A stretch of 64,000 bases of DNA, from positions 80,216,897-80,280,896 of the forward strand of contig CM019713.1 in NCBI GenBank assembly GCA_009760885.1, read 5' to 3'. Below are positions 11,212-22,876 of this stretch, one piece after another. A program made the position numbers and the translations under genes. A model generated the notes under the pieces. That model ran no database searches. It was not told the DNA's origin and saw only the letters and a list, made by a program, of their open reading frames with translations. The stretch comes from Achatina immaculata. Its lineage: Eukaryota > Mollusca > Gastropoda > Stylommatophora > Achatinidae. How positions within the stretch are numbered: the stretch's first letter is position 1; each line of letters opens with the position of its first letter.

Positions 11212-11295
11212 TATTAATTGATTGATTAATTGATTGTATGCTTATTTCTACAAGGTTAAGAATTGGGCAGTCAGCCCCGTCTGAAATTCTGCTGT
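11212..11295 (-). mobile_element. Shared retroposon 3' tail (left arm)
   Basis: The minus strand reads cagaatttcagacggggctg, actgcccaattcttaac, then an aaataa box and an (ATCA/ATTA)n run. The same tail is at 63228-63305, 53030-53108 and, as a lone insertion, 21511-21589. Confidence 0.7.
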
Positions 11296-11639
11296 TTATC
11301 ACACAACTTATTCTGTGTTCCAGACATTCAACAATTATGATTCGCATGTACTAAACATAATTAACATTGAGAACACTGAAGACAATACATTAATATAAAA
11401 TAAGGCATTTACCTTCCTCTTATATCATTGTACTCAGTACCGACTCATACTAATACATATCTGCCAAAGTACTATACAGAACAAATGAAATAAAATAATC
11501 AGTTAATCACAAAACTTCCTGACATTCTACATTTATGTTGCGCATATACTAAACACAGTTAATACTGAGAACATTGAAGAAATACAATAGAATGAAATAA
11601 GATATTTACATTTCGTTGGCATCCATGCACTCACTAGGA

Positions 11640-12290
11640 ACATAAATCACACATATGAAGCATGCGAATGGAAACTGAGGCTGTGTGGGAGTAAATGGAA
11701 CAACTAGTTGCCTATGATGTGCCTCGTGGCCTCACTGCGACAGATTCCCAGAATATGATTCGTAAGACTGGAAAGAAATTGCATCGAAAAGAATGGGTTC
11801 ATCTGTTAAAGTAGTCAAATGTGAGGATCCTGACGTGGCTTTACTATGCAGAGCATGCGGGTGTGCATGGCAATGAAGTGACAGATAGACTTTTTGAATA
11901 GGCTAAAATGAATGGCAGGCTGAGAATGAACTAGGGTGACAATAATAAAGGCGTTTTTGACAGATTGTGGGGAAAATGAAGATCGGAAATGAAACAACAT
12001 TGTATTTCTGAAACGATTTCTGGAGTTTTTACAAATTAAGGGTGCTCTTAGGAAATCTGAACTGTGTGGCTGAAAGCGCATTGTAAATAATAACATTTGA
12101 TATGAGCTATTAACAAACATAATCTTTGGTGGATGCTGCGACATGACGCGGAGCATATATGGGGCTTTTCTGAATGCAATGACGCCGGCGTCTGGTTTTG
12201 AAGCTCTGAACATTTATGAGGAAGTTCACCATTAACTGTAACACTAGGCTTCTCTCCTCTGAGACACGTACAGGCCTGATAGCATGGCAC
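11640..12290 (+). pseudogene. RNase H and 3' end of a LINE (I/Nimb-like), decayed
   Basis: Around 11815-11910 the plus strand spells HAGVHGNEVTDRL, the last RNase H motif (usually HxGxxGNExAD), followed by a stop. Upstream is an ATDSQNMI segment suggestive of the DS motif. Downstream, about 12000-12200, comes the poorly conserved C-terminal region (LLTN...WWMLRHDAEHIW...ECNDAG). Several stops interrupt it. The 132-codon frame on the opposite strand (11815-12213) is an antisense shadow. The mirror copy is 62290-62900. I/Nimb affinity rests on RNase H plus general resemblance. Confidence 0.6.
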
Positions 12291-12294
12291 AACA

Positions 12295-12655
12295 GAACTA
12301 GTATTAGTGTATTACTGTGATGTGCTAGCAGGTAACCATGGAACTGGTATTACTGTATTACTGTGATGTGCTAACAGGTAACTATTGAAATAGTATTAGT
12401 GTATTACTGTGATGTGCTAGCAGGTAAAAACTGAACAAGTATTACTGTATTAATGTGATGTGCTATCAGAGTACCACTGAACTACTATTAGTGTATTATT
12501 GTGATGTGCTAGCAGGTAACCACTGAACAAGTATAACTGTATTACTGTGACGTGCTAGCAAGGCACCACTGAACAAGTAATAGTGTATTACTGTGACGTG
12601 CTATCAGGGCTTCACTTAATTCGTGTTAATGTATTACTGTGTCGTGTCCATTGCA
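12295..12655. repeat. Minisatellite, 46-bp unit, about 8 copies (left arm)
   Basis: Units read agtattagtgtattactgtg then atgtgctagcaggtaaccactgaac, with changes in each copy. The same unit in opposite orientation forms 61868-62280 and a third array at 52748-52960. Confidence 0.85.
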
Positions 12656-12656
12656 T

Positions 12657-13020
12657 CATTCATTCATTCCTTTGCATGTCCCTTGCGGAACTTTGCCTCC
12701 CAAACAGCTTGCTGCTTGGGTTTCTTGGTATGTTTCCAGAAGGTAGTTTACCATTGCTTTCCTTCCGGGCAGTGACTGTACTAGTCAGTGATCGTAGCCA
12801 TTGTCCCTACATTGAGATCATCTGCCTACCATCATAGAATGGTGACCATAACCAACATTATCTGTCAGCTGCTCTCCCATTCCATCCACCACCTGCTCCC
12901 ATGGCTTCACGTCACCCTGATCGGGGGGCTATACGGGTACTCCACCTTGCCCAAGGGTGTCCCGTAGACTAACGGAGGTAAGGAGGCGTCTTACTTCTCC
13001 TTTGATAGGAGAAGTAAGAG
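12657..13020 (-). mobile_element. Short RTE-derived non-autonomous element, left arm only
   Basis: Absent from the matching place in the right arm (near 61850). On the minus strand it opens with a GC-rich leader (gtggagtacccgtatagccc, then ggaaagcaatggtaaactacc), passes straight to the 3' end common to RTE copies here (gaggcaaagttccgcaagg, gacatgcaaa), and finishes in a (GAAT)n tail. The leader motif is shared with the 5' end of the full RTE at about 25150-25190. It looks like an internally deleted LINE behaving as a SINE of about 360 bp. No protein is encoded. Confidence 0.65.
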
Positions 13021-13223
13021 ATGGAATTTTGTGCACATTTGCTGTGTCATGATAGAATTACATGTTGTTGTGGCCACTAAGAGGTGGTAACACCATTCTA
13101 CCAAAAAGACAATCTTGTCACTGTTGTATACCCTAAATTAAGAGACCACAGTTTTGTAGGATTAGACCTTGAAAAAATCATAGACAAAGCACTTTAGTGA
13201 GACGTGAGAGAAAGAAAAATCAC

Positions 13224-13312
13224 TTGGGATTCGAACACGGGACTCCGGTAAAACGAGCAGCCGCCTAGCCGAGAAGAAACAGCGTACTAACCAACTTTGC
13301 CAACCACCACCC
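13224..13312 (-). repeat. tRNA-like sequence with Pol III A and B boxes (left arm)
   Basis: On the minus strand TGGCAAAGTTGG (13291-13302) fits the A box, and GTGTTCGAATC (13229-13239) is a one-base variant of the B box. The mirror copy at 61554-61641 has a perfect B box. Probably a tRNA-derived SINE head rather than a working tRNA gene. Confidence 0.5.
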
Positions 13313-15114
13313 AGCACACGTTGTGTTTATTGGCATATTCATTAATAACTGTTAGACATTAGTCATTATTAATTTTTATACACACATACACAGGGTTTCC
13401 TGTCATGTCTGGTGCATACTTGAGCAACAATAACAAACGAACTAATACTTATTACATGAAGTTAGTTTCATGTATATTTTCAGGAACACTTTTTTACAAA
13501 TAGGAAACAACAAAGCTTTCATGACAGTGAATTCCCATTACCAGAGAATAATTTGTAGCTGATATTTAACAGGATAATTTTTTTATGTTTATGACTAAGA
13601 TGAGATTATGTTTGATATAATATTATTTAAGTCTGCAACAGTTATAAGAATTTTGTATGTAGCCAGAGTTGTGCTTATAATGTTCGAGTTTTCCAGCATG
13701 AATTCAGTTAAGATCTGTGCAGTTTCTGAATCAATAAGTATTACACTCTTTTGTTTGTGGCTGCATTATGTATGTTTGCAGCATTAATGTGGTGTATGAG
13801 TTGTTCAGTCCCTTCCCATATGGCAAACTAGTTCTTGCCTGGAAGTGGAACTGCCTGTATATTTGTACTGAATGTCGTCAGTTTTCTCTCACCTTCGCTT
13901 ATCACCACTCATCTTTTCCCATTAATAAACTGTGAGTTGATGTTTAATCCACGCTTGTCTATTTACTTCACAATGTTTACTGTGTGTTGTCTCCAGTGTG
14001 TGATTTATTTACCAAATAAAACAAGGCAGACTTAAGCTGAATAACAACATTTAAGACTACCTCATTTTGGCCGTGTTGGCCGTTGTAGTCCAGGATAGAT
14101 ACTGCTTAAGAGATACCATGAAGGCCTATTCTTTCTATTCACTGTTGGTAGCAATGCGACCTTAAGTGGTGCCGTGATTGCAACTAGCAGTTATGGTATA
14201 AGAATATCTGCATAACTGGAACTTCCAAACTTCCCTACTGCAAAACATGACTACTACGCAAAAGTACTACAAAAATGCTGTTAAATTTTATTCCAATTTA
14301 AATATCCCATATTAAATATTCCCATGATTCAGGAATATTCTGTAATAACGAAAATCTTACTCCACGTGAATAATCATGTCTTTGTAAACTGTGGTTTCTT
14401 AAACAACCCCCCCCCCCCCCCCCACGAAAAAAAAATACATGAATAACAAAGTCTCTATTACTAAACTTAAAAACTTTCCCTAGCTAAGCTCAGATATCTC
14501 GTGCAAATTTAACTGAGCTGGGACTAACCTTTAATATTCGCAGGAGATGACTCATTGTAAAAAATCGATATACAACAAGGGACATACTCAAGTACCTTTA
14601 TTTTTAAAGTTTATTACCTCCTTAGACTGACCTAACAATATACTATCACAAATAAACCCCTTCCCCAGAAATAGATATTTACAAAGCAAATCCAACACAC
14701 TCTCTCAAAAGTACTAACTAGTCACCATTAATGAACAATAATAAAATCACAATATTAATCCCCAGCGGGCTGTATGCACTAACAAAAATTTGTTCAGTAT
14801 ACTATATAAACCATCCGTGGAGCTTAAAAATATGCATACATATTTAAAGGAATCATTTTGAGATCTTTGAATCACACCATATTAAATTTGTAGGAATATA
14901 GGACAGGTGCAAATGCTGAACTCTTTACCAAAAAAAAAACAAAAAAACTGTCTAGTGTCTACTTTGCTTATGGAAATGCACTCAACAATATCCAACTACA
15001 CAGGAAAAGGAGCAATGGAGTATCTGAAGCTGATCATAACATGTTTAATATTCTGTTTTGTCTCATCAAACTCGAGGGAAGGGAGCTTCTGCATAAGCGC
15101 TCTGTGAACCATTT
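13313..15114. other. No gene recognised
   Basis: Mirror of 59780-61550. Contains a C16 run at about 14407-14423. The 66-codon frames at 13835 and 14907 are unsupported. Confidence 0.5.
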
Positions 15115-16790
15115 TCATATTAAAGTGGTCAAGGTCCACACTCTCGAGTATCTGTCATATTGCCACGACCAGTTTACGACCAGAGACGTGCAAGTTATCC
15201 GTCTCTGAATCGCAATCGGCACTAGTTGAAGTCTCATCAGAAAAATAATCTTCACTGTGAGGACAGTGTTCCTTCTGAGACAGATGACAGATCTCCTCTC
15301 GCTTCCTCTGTTTCCGCCTGTGTCGGAGTCGGAAATCATGCACCGACATGGGAATTATTGATGCGGAAGCATCCACCTCCATATAGTGGTCTGAGGGTTG
15401 AACCCCAGTATCCACTCTCAGCTGGATTTCCTTCTGGAACCATGGCGAAACACTTGGAACAAAACAAGGAGTCTGTGGAAGAGAATATTTCTCTCTAGCG
15501 ACGTGGATCTAAAACTATTAGGAGCAGACTGGCTCTGGAAAGTCCCATTAGGCAAGTAAACATTAATGACGATATCGTATGCTATGGGATACGATGTATT
15601 TATCGCCCTACCTACTTTCTCTGTAACTGACAGGAACACGACAGGTCAGTCTGAAATGAGCAATCCACAATAGGCGGAGTATCTGACTGCGAATAGGCCT
15701 CAACGACACTCACTGATGTGACGTCACACATCTCAGTCCATTGTTGCTGAGGTACGTCGCTGTAAACAGCGTGTGTTGGTACTGAAACAGAGCTGATACC
15801 ATAGACAAAAGAGACAAGGCTTGATTCCTCGCACCCGGATGAAAAAAAGTCCATGGTGCGGAGATTACCAAACCACCTCAGCAACTAGATATCTGACATC
15901 TCCTGCCAAATGAGGAACTCTCCACCAAGGGTGTATGGCCAGACTTCACTACGAAGTGTATATTGGCCATAAAATATTTCTACTTCTGCATGGCGTAATG
16001 GACAGCATAATCTTCTCTTTCGAACGTGGACCACTTGGTCTGAGAGCCCGACAGCTTCTACGAAAGACAATAAATGGTATGTGGTTTCTGCAATTCAGGA
16101 TGCGACAGAAGTGGTATCTTCGTAATGCGATCTTTCAGAAACTCAGCAGCCATTTGACAGTCTATGAATCTATGACCCTTTGATGGCCTGAATCAATCTC
16201 CATCTGAACTGTCGAGGTGTGAGAAATCTCGAAATCAGGCAAGGCAAAGACATCCGTATTCTGTGCCAACAAAACTGGAAATAATGTTCTTGTGCACATC
16301 AGGGCACTGAACCTGTCGAACGATAACCCAAATTTACTTCCAGTTGTTTACTCCACAATACCAGAATCTTGCTCAAAAGAGTCCATTAATTCTTGAGTGA
16401 AGTCAATCTACAGAGACCACATCCACATTTAAGCTTGATGTGTTTACTTGAGTGGTTGATTACTGTCACCACGGGATAGTGAGGAGCGTGGATCTCAAAG
16501 AATGAGTACACAAGGTCTATCTCAGATTGTGACATTAAGAATGATATCTCTATGCCATGCACCGTATACGAATATCCAGAGTTGGAATATGGTTGTGCCT
16601 TCAGTTTCAGAGGAATAAGATTGCCAGAACGTGGAGAAAGAAGATAAGAACGCAGAACTCGAAGAATACAAGCAATATGTACGTCTAAGTTTAATGGAAT
16701 TTTCTTGTTGTTAATTTTGAATGCGTTAGACTTGTAATCTATGACAGCACAAAAATGAGACAGTAAATATACAGATCCAAAGCTTAGGAA
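15115..16790 (-). pseudogene. Gypsy-type retrotransposon remnant, left arm, internally deleted
   Basis: Minus-strand copy of the right-arm Gypsy element. It keeps the RNase H and downstream region (15115-16190), a short N-terminal pol piece (16190-16440), about 200 bp missing from the right arm (16440-16640) and the end of the protease region (16640-16770). About 815 bp of reverse transcriptase (right-arm 57805-58620) is deleted at a junction sharing catca. At 16770-16785 it joins the Penelope-like sequence directly, where the right arm has 6.4 kb between them; the junction shares only about three bases (aat). Non-functional. Confidence 0.75.
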
Positions 16791-17600
16791 GCCCCGGGGG
16801 AAGGTGTCCAGCTATATTTATGGTGATCGCAACGCGCAAATGGTTTATCTGGGTCTTGTGTCAGTTGGGTGGGCTCTTTGTTAGTAAAGTGATATTTAAG
16901 TTGTAATCGACGGTGGAACTGTTTAACATCACGGAGTAAAAACTAGCGATCACACCGAGGGTGGATAGGAATAAATTTAAGGCCTTTGGCGAGAACTAGT
17001 TTTTCGTCATCAGAAAAGGGCAAGTCGGGGGGGGGGGGGGGAATACAGAATGCATTGCAGGTTGGAGGAGGATGAGAAGGAGAGGGGGTATCATCTACGG
17101 GCGGGGGTGCGAGTACTTGAATATGCTGTGTAATCTGGGAAGGTTGATCAAGAGTTGTTAAAGAGGTCTGATGGTCAAGTGAGATAGAAGTCTGTTGGTC
17201 AGATGCAACAGAAGAGGGGGGCAGATTGAAAGGTGATTAGCCTTTAGAAGCAGAAGAGACCGGCTGTGGTAGAAATCTGTTAAGTTTATGTTCTTTGGCA
17301 GAGATACATAACTGCTAGAGCTGGCGATTTGTGACGTGTATAATGTGTTTGATAAGATGAGGGAGAACGCGGTTGTCTGATGTGCAGGAGTGAAGGCGGC
17401 GTTCAAGGCTATCTTCCAATCTATCTAGGTTGGACACAAGGCGTCTGTGATTCTGAATGATACAGCGCATTCTGAGCCACGAGCAATTTTTCTCGATTTC
17501 TCGATCTTATCCAGAAGTCTTTGTTCAACCACGTGGAGTGTGCCGGCCGCAGGTTAAAAAGATGACGAGAAATCATTAGGAATTATTCTTTATCGTCATC
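16791..17600 (-). pseudogene. Penelope-like element, N-terminal part (left arm)
   Basis: Mirror of 49330-50075. The minus strand reads the typical LSDDEKLVLAKGLKF-type segment near 16985-17025 and an 80-codon open piece at 17158-17406. The core polymerase is absent because of the junction to Gypsy at about 16790. A G13 run lies at 17027-17040. Confidence 0.7.
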
Positions 17601-17639
17601 TGCCGCTAATCCAACTCGGCCCCGACATTCGGGACATAT

Positions 17640-18000
17640 TCTCTTACCCTGTTGGCATACAAACGTAAGCCAAATCTTAAGGACATCCTCGTCCACAGCC
17701 ACTTGAAGCAGAGCCTTACACATGTTGGCACCAGAAAAAGTAACCGTCCCAGCTGCGTTACCTGCCCTGTAGTCGGGGAAACGAAAACGAACACCTTTAC
17801 CAACACTATCTTCACTCTTCAGGAGGGATTCACATGCGAGTCCCGTAATGCGATATATATCATCGTTTGCAAAAGATGCAGGATAACGTATATTGGTGAA
17901 GCTGGCCTCAGATTAGGGGACTGCATGAAAAACATCTGTACGACATCGCCCAGCATGCTTCGAAACTTATGTGCGTGCAGATGAAGAGCGGAAATTGAAT
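17640..18000 (+). pseudogene. Penelope-like GIY-YIG domain (left arm)
   Basis: The open frame 17652-17984 reads YKRKPNLKDILVHSHLKQSL, RPSCVTCPV, GFTCESRNAIYIIVCKRC and YIGEAGLRLGD: the linker, Cys knuckle and GIY-YIG core. The frame is lost just after the core. It faces away from the N-terminal piece at 16791-17600, so the 3' domain lies inverted upstream of the 5' end of a second copy. The mirror is 48873-49260. Confidence 0.82.
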
Positions 18001-20439
18001 TACAATGTAATTGTGAAGCGATTGCTGGAGCTAGGACACATTAAGAGTGCTGGTAGGAAATCTGAACTGTGTGACAGAAAACGTAAATAATAACACTTGA
18101 TGGAAACTTCACAATCATACTCTTTGATGGATGCTGCTACATGACGCGGAGATTATATAAGAATGCAATGACGCCGGAGTCTATTTTGAACCTTTGACCG
18201 AGGTATTTCTCAATTAACGAACTGTAACACTTGGCCTCTCGGTTGGAAAATCGCCACGATTATTGCTTCCCAAGTCAAACTAATGATGTATGTGTGTGTT
18301 AAACCAGGGAATGCTGTTCTAGCAGAAGCCGAGTCTTCGATGGTCCAGAAATGAGAGCTGACGATTGAGTTGTTAGTATTCCAGAAAACCTGTAGATCTT
18401 CTCAAAGTCGCTTTCATCATGCAACAGCTTCTGCGCACTTAGTAACAGCAAACATTCAACATCAGGTTGGCCCATCTTCCAAGGAAGAAAGTCTACAAAG
18501 AATCACTGATTGTGCCCACATATCTACAGCACTGTGTTCTCCCCCCTCCCCTGGGTCTCCTTCCCTTGTAATTGTACACATAAGTAAAGTTTTTTATTGT
18601 AATATTATACTGAATTGCAATTTGATTAGCAATGTCATGTATTTGTTAAATTACTCTTGTTACTTTTTTTTCAGTTCATCTAATAAGTGTTTCTTTTAAT
18701 TCTGTGAAAAATAGAGCCATTATACCATGTATCTACATGGCTTCAGAATACTGTATTGTTATTATTGTTATTATTATTTAATAAGGATAAAATAGCCCCT
18801 AAATATGTGTTTGTGTGTGTGTGAGAGAGAGAGAAAGATAGAAAGAGAGCGAGAAAGAAGGACGAGTCGCATGTCTCTCACTTGAAATCAAAGGCGACAG
18901 ATAATTACATTTAGCAAATGGCTGGTTGTAACTGTAAGAAAACCTAGCTCTGTTGCTGGTCCTGTGAAGTTGCTTCATTACACTCGGGACAAGCCCATAC
19001 GTGTTCCACCTTTAACTTTAGGATTTCCTTCAGTGTTTTTAGGGAGATGACTCTGATGTTGTGTGTTGCTGTAAACTAGCATTTAGTTGTGATTTGCAAC
19101 CACTGCCCTTGCTACGTGTAATGCATTGACTCGTATGTGATAATTACGTTGGAGGAAACAGCTTTTTATCCGTTCGTCGAGATGTTGCTTGATAAATTTG
19201 TATAGGTCCGATACAGCAGTGCATACAACGGTGTTGAGGTTGAATAGTTTCTCCTCGGAAAATAAAAGTGAAAAGCGGAAATGAGTAATCTACCGATATC
19301 TCGTGTACATACAGGTCTACGGCACATCGTCATCTGTACATGCTGTGAACGGTGGCCATGAGATCACTGGATAACGGGGTTTTAACTCGCTTAGGAAGAC
19401 GAGTTCCCTGAGTTAAATTCTGCCATCAAACCGCGACAGGACCACAAGCCGGCAGTTGATCACTTAAAAAGCTCACAGAAAAAACAGGAAGAATAGATGG
19501 AAGGACACTCGAAAACGTTAAACAACAAAGCAACAGAAAGAATAGAAAAGCTCTTTCAAAGTTATGTACTATCAACAAATGTGCCAGAAATGATAAAACG
19601 GAGGAACTGGTGGAAACATTGGAAATGAGAAAAGAGACAAATAAAACAGAATACTCGGGTGGTGATTCATTCTATCTCCTCTTCTGTGTGTAGAATGTAA
19701 AATGTAGATATAGTGCTATTCATTTCTGTGTATATTTCCACTATTGTCCACTGGAATAATGTTCTTTCTTATATTACTATTCTACGTTGTTTTGCGTCTG
19801 TTTTGTTACTCACTTCACAGACTTACTTGCTCCCAGGTTCATTCTCTCTCAGTGGAAATAGTAATACAGAAGCAGCAACTTTACAGCTGAAATGACTTTA
19901 ATGATGCACGGGGTAACAATGAGTCGATGAGTGATATGACGAGAACGACAAAGGCATCAACAAAATCAATGGACACAAGACTGGGCATCTCTACGATATA
20001 TATTCCAGGCAGACTACTGTCGCCATCAGAACAACCTAATACACTCTATTCTACATCTATTTCACTAAACAACAACATTTCTAACAGCCTAATCTACGTC
20101 TGTCTCAGACGATACACAAAACACAACTGTCCCGCAGTCATATTATTTCCTTTTCACCTGACCTCTTCCCTGTCATTCTCCAATCGTGAACCTCGTGCAA
20201 TCCGAGACAAAGCAGATGGACTCTACTCATAACAGCTGACTACTTTAGAAGATAACTAATTTTATACAAATATTCCAATTCTCAGATGAGTTATTCATCT
20301 TACATACAAACATTCAGTATACTGCAATACATAATAGGAGTCGTCGACACCAAAGTAAGAAGAAATACATCAAAATAAAGTATTCTTTTACTCCTGTATA
20401 TTTTGTTTTTAATCAGCTCACGTAGTTACAATTATTGTA
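18000..20439. other. No gene recognised; minor repeat remnants
   Basis: Bases 18010-18200 resemble the RNase H-LINE C-terminal segment of 12030-12200 (ctggagctaggacacattaa...gatggatgctgctacatgac). The rest, including open frames at 18370, 19713 and 19927, has no recognisable protein. Mirror: 46480-48870. Confidence 0.5.
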
Positions 20440-20880
20440 CCATAGCCTTATTCTCCATGATTTGATTTTTATTGTCTTCCCCTGCCTCTTTTAACATGTA
20501 TCTTTCCTGGTGCTGTGATATTTTCAAACCCTTCATTTCTCCCTGGATGTGCAATGAGCGATGACTGTTGTTTTATAATGGAAACTTTGGTTCTTTTCTA
20601 TATTTGCGTTTGTTAGACTTTCCCTTTTTGTCATTTTAGATGTCCATGGTACTACTAACCTTCTTGTAAAACATCAGATCTGTGTTACCTCTAGTGATCT
20701 TTGCATTGGTCTGTTCATTGTCCATGACTCATTTTCATAGAGTAGGACAGGCTCAGTGTAACATTTTATAACTCTGTTTCTGATGTTCAGTGACAGAGAT
20801 GGATTCTACGAGATGTTTCTCATTTGTCTGAGTGTTGTTTTGCTTGACACATTTTATTCGCCATCTCCCTTATGTCTCAG
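20440..20880 (-). pseudogene. RTE-like LINE C-terminal fragment (left arm)
   Basis: The minus strand aligns with the C-terminal region of the RTE at 22234-22677 (MRNIS...SLNIRNRVIKCY, ESWTMNRPMQRSLEV), with many stops. The mirror is 46005-46470, so it predates the arm duplication. Confidence 0.65.
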
Positions 20881-21182
20881 TTGTATTGAATATAGGAAAA
20901 TATAATCACAAATATCATGTCCTCTATATATCTCAGTGGTATTGAATAGAGGAAAATATAAGCACAAGCATCATATTCCTTGTATGTCTCAGTAGTCCAG
21001 AGGTTCACTATCAAGAAAGTCTTTCTTTCCTTGCACAAGGTGTGAAAATAACGCAGTGACACTTGTTCCCACAGAACCTTCCTTTGATTCAGTGTGTAGT
21101 ATGATTGATTATCACAATGAGTTTGTTAATGCAAATACAGTTTTGATAATAACTGCTGCAATATAAACGAGATAACTGGTAA

Positions 21183-21300
21183 AACATTGGATGCATCAGC
21201 AGCAGGCCATCTTGCTTATAACCGAGAGACCTACATGGTAGCGGATAGGGAGTCAAAGTTCCTCAAAGCGACACGCAAATGACTGACCGAACTACTAGTA
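21183..21300 (+). pseudogene. RTE-like 3' end (left arm)
   Basis: Reads SAAGHLAYNRETY then the common 3' terminus ending gacacgcaaatgactgacc. Mirror at 45640-45740; a further copy closes the window at 63838-64000. Confidence 0.6.
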
Positions 21301-21510
21301 AGTTATCACCAGCAAATATGTTGTTGTTGTTGTTGCTATTACTGTACTTGTTTATTCATTGTTGATAATTCGTATAATGTGAGTTGACAGATCGGTTTGC
21401 CGTGTTGTAACATTTTGATGAGCTGTAAACATGCCGTGTGGTACACTATTTTGATCGTCAAGAAAAACTTGACAGTTTTTCTCGTTATCACCCTCTCTCT
21501 CTCTCTCTCT

Positions 21511-21582
21511 GGGGCAGAATGTAAGACGGGCCTGCGTGCCCAATTCTTTACCCTTGAAAAATAAAGATTATTCATTCATTCA

Positions 21583-21589
<7 letters not shown>
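21511..21589 (+). mobile_element. Lone retroposed tail inside a (CT)n run, left arm only
   Basis: About 80 bp (gcagaatgtaagacgggcct, gcgtgcccaattctttaccc, an aaataaag box, then (ATTC)n) interrupts a CT repeat. The right arm has an uninterrupted (GA)n run at 45360-45436. A very short, 5'-truncated retroposition product that postdates the arm duplication. Confidence 0.75.
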
Positions 21590-21617
<28 letters not shown>

Positions 21618-22233
21618 AGCAAACCTTGAAAGTCAATATTATTTCCATTTCCGGCCGCCATTTTGGATTCGGTCGTTTTGTTTCGAAAACACATACCTTT
21701 GTTGATGAAAGTTTACATATATTTGTTATTATTAAATTACTCAGACCACTGATTGCTGTTATTATGGAAACTTTCAGACAGGACAGAAAGAGTTGATTGT
21801 TGAACTTAACAGTGTAGATTTTCAAGTGTGCATCTAGAAACAGATTGTCAACCTTGACAAAATAGTAGGAACTCCGATATCCTCATCAGTATATCTTCAG
21901 TGTATACGGACTGATGATGCTATAATACTATGTCCTGGGTGGCACAGTTGTTAGTGTGCTACTGTCATATGTAAGGTAGATGACTCAGCTTCGCCACAAT
22001 CATCCAGCTGTGGAAATATGTATACGTCAGCTTCTGGGTCGAAAAAGAAAACATGGGCAGATAAGATGCTGACCACACACCCGTGAGGTTAAGGAAACTA
22101 TGGATACAAACACCATATCCTCTAGTTTCTGTGGTATGACAAGCCAACTCTTTCTCCCCATTTCATACTATACATAGGTGCTCTGTCATAATCATCATGT
22201 GCCGTGCCGACTGGCGTTGGAAATTATGCTTCT

Positions 22234-22677
22234 CTAGAGTACCCGATCCTTCCTGCAGGCCATCAGTTCAGTTGGTGATCTCCTCTCACACAATCCCGTC
22301 AGACTGTCCAGTATCATTTCTCTTGGTCTTCCTCTTGATCTTCTTCCTTCTATTTTTCCTGTTGTTATAATATTTTCAATGTCCCTTCTTCTCATTGCAT
22401 GTCCTATGAAAGTACATTGTCTCTCTCTTATCTTTTTGACACGGTTTTTTGTCTCTCCAGCTCTTATCATACATTCTTCATTAGTTAGTTTTGCTGTCCA
22501 CGGGATTCGCAACATTCTTCTAATAAACCACATTTCTGCTGCTTCCAATGATTTTTGTGCAGACTTGCCTATTGTCCATGATTCACTTCCATATAACAAG
22601 ATAGGTTCAATATAGCATTTTAGGACTCGTTTTTTAACATTCATTGATAAAGATGTATTAGCTAATATGTTTCTCAT
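22234..22677 (-). pseudogene. RTE C-terminal region
   Basis: Open for 147 codons: MRNILANTSLSMNVKKRVLK, LLYGSESWTIGKSAQKSLE, FIRRMLRIPWT, then RGRPREMILDSLTGLCERRS. This Trp/Arg-rich segment is the normal end of RTE and related ORFs. About 200 bases of frame-disturbed sequence separate it from the polymerase block. Confidence 0.88.
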
Positions 22678-22876
22678 TCTCTGAAATGCAGTCTTTGCTT
22701 GGCCTATTCTGTTCCTAATTTATGTTCTGCATTTCCCATCTGAAGTTATTACTGCTCCAAGGTATTTGAATTTCTGCACTTGCTTTAGAAAAGTTCTATT
22801 TAATGTAATACTGCATGCTGGTGTTTCTTTGATATAACCATAGTCTCTGTCTTTGTAATGTTCAAAGTAAGCCTTT

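Noticed and set aside
11815..12213. 132-codon frame on the minus strand, also open at 62349-62747 on the plus strand
   Set aside because: It is antisense to the RNase H-LINE region. The two copies are inverted-repeat partners, so shared openness is weak evidence of coding.
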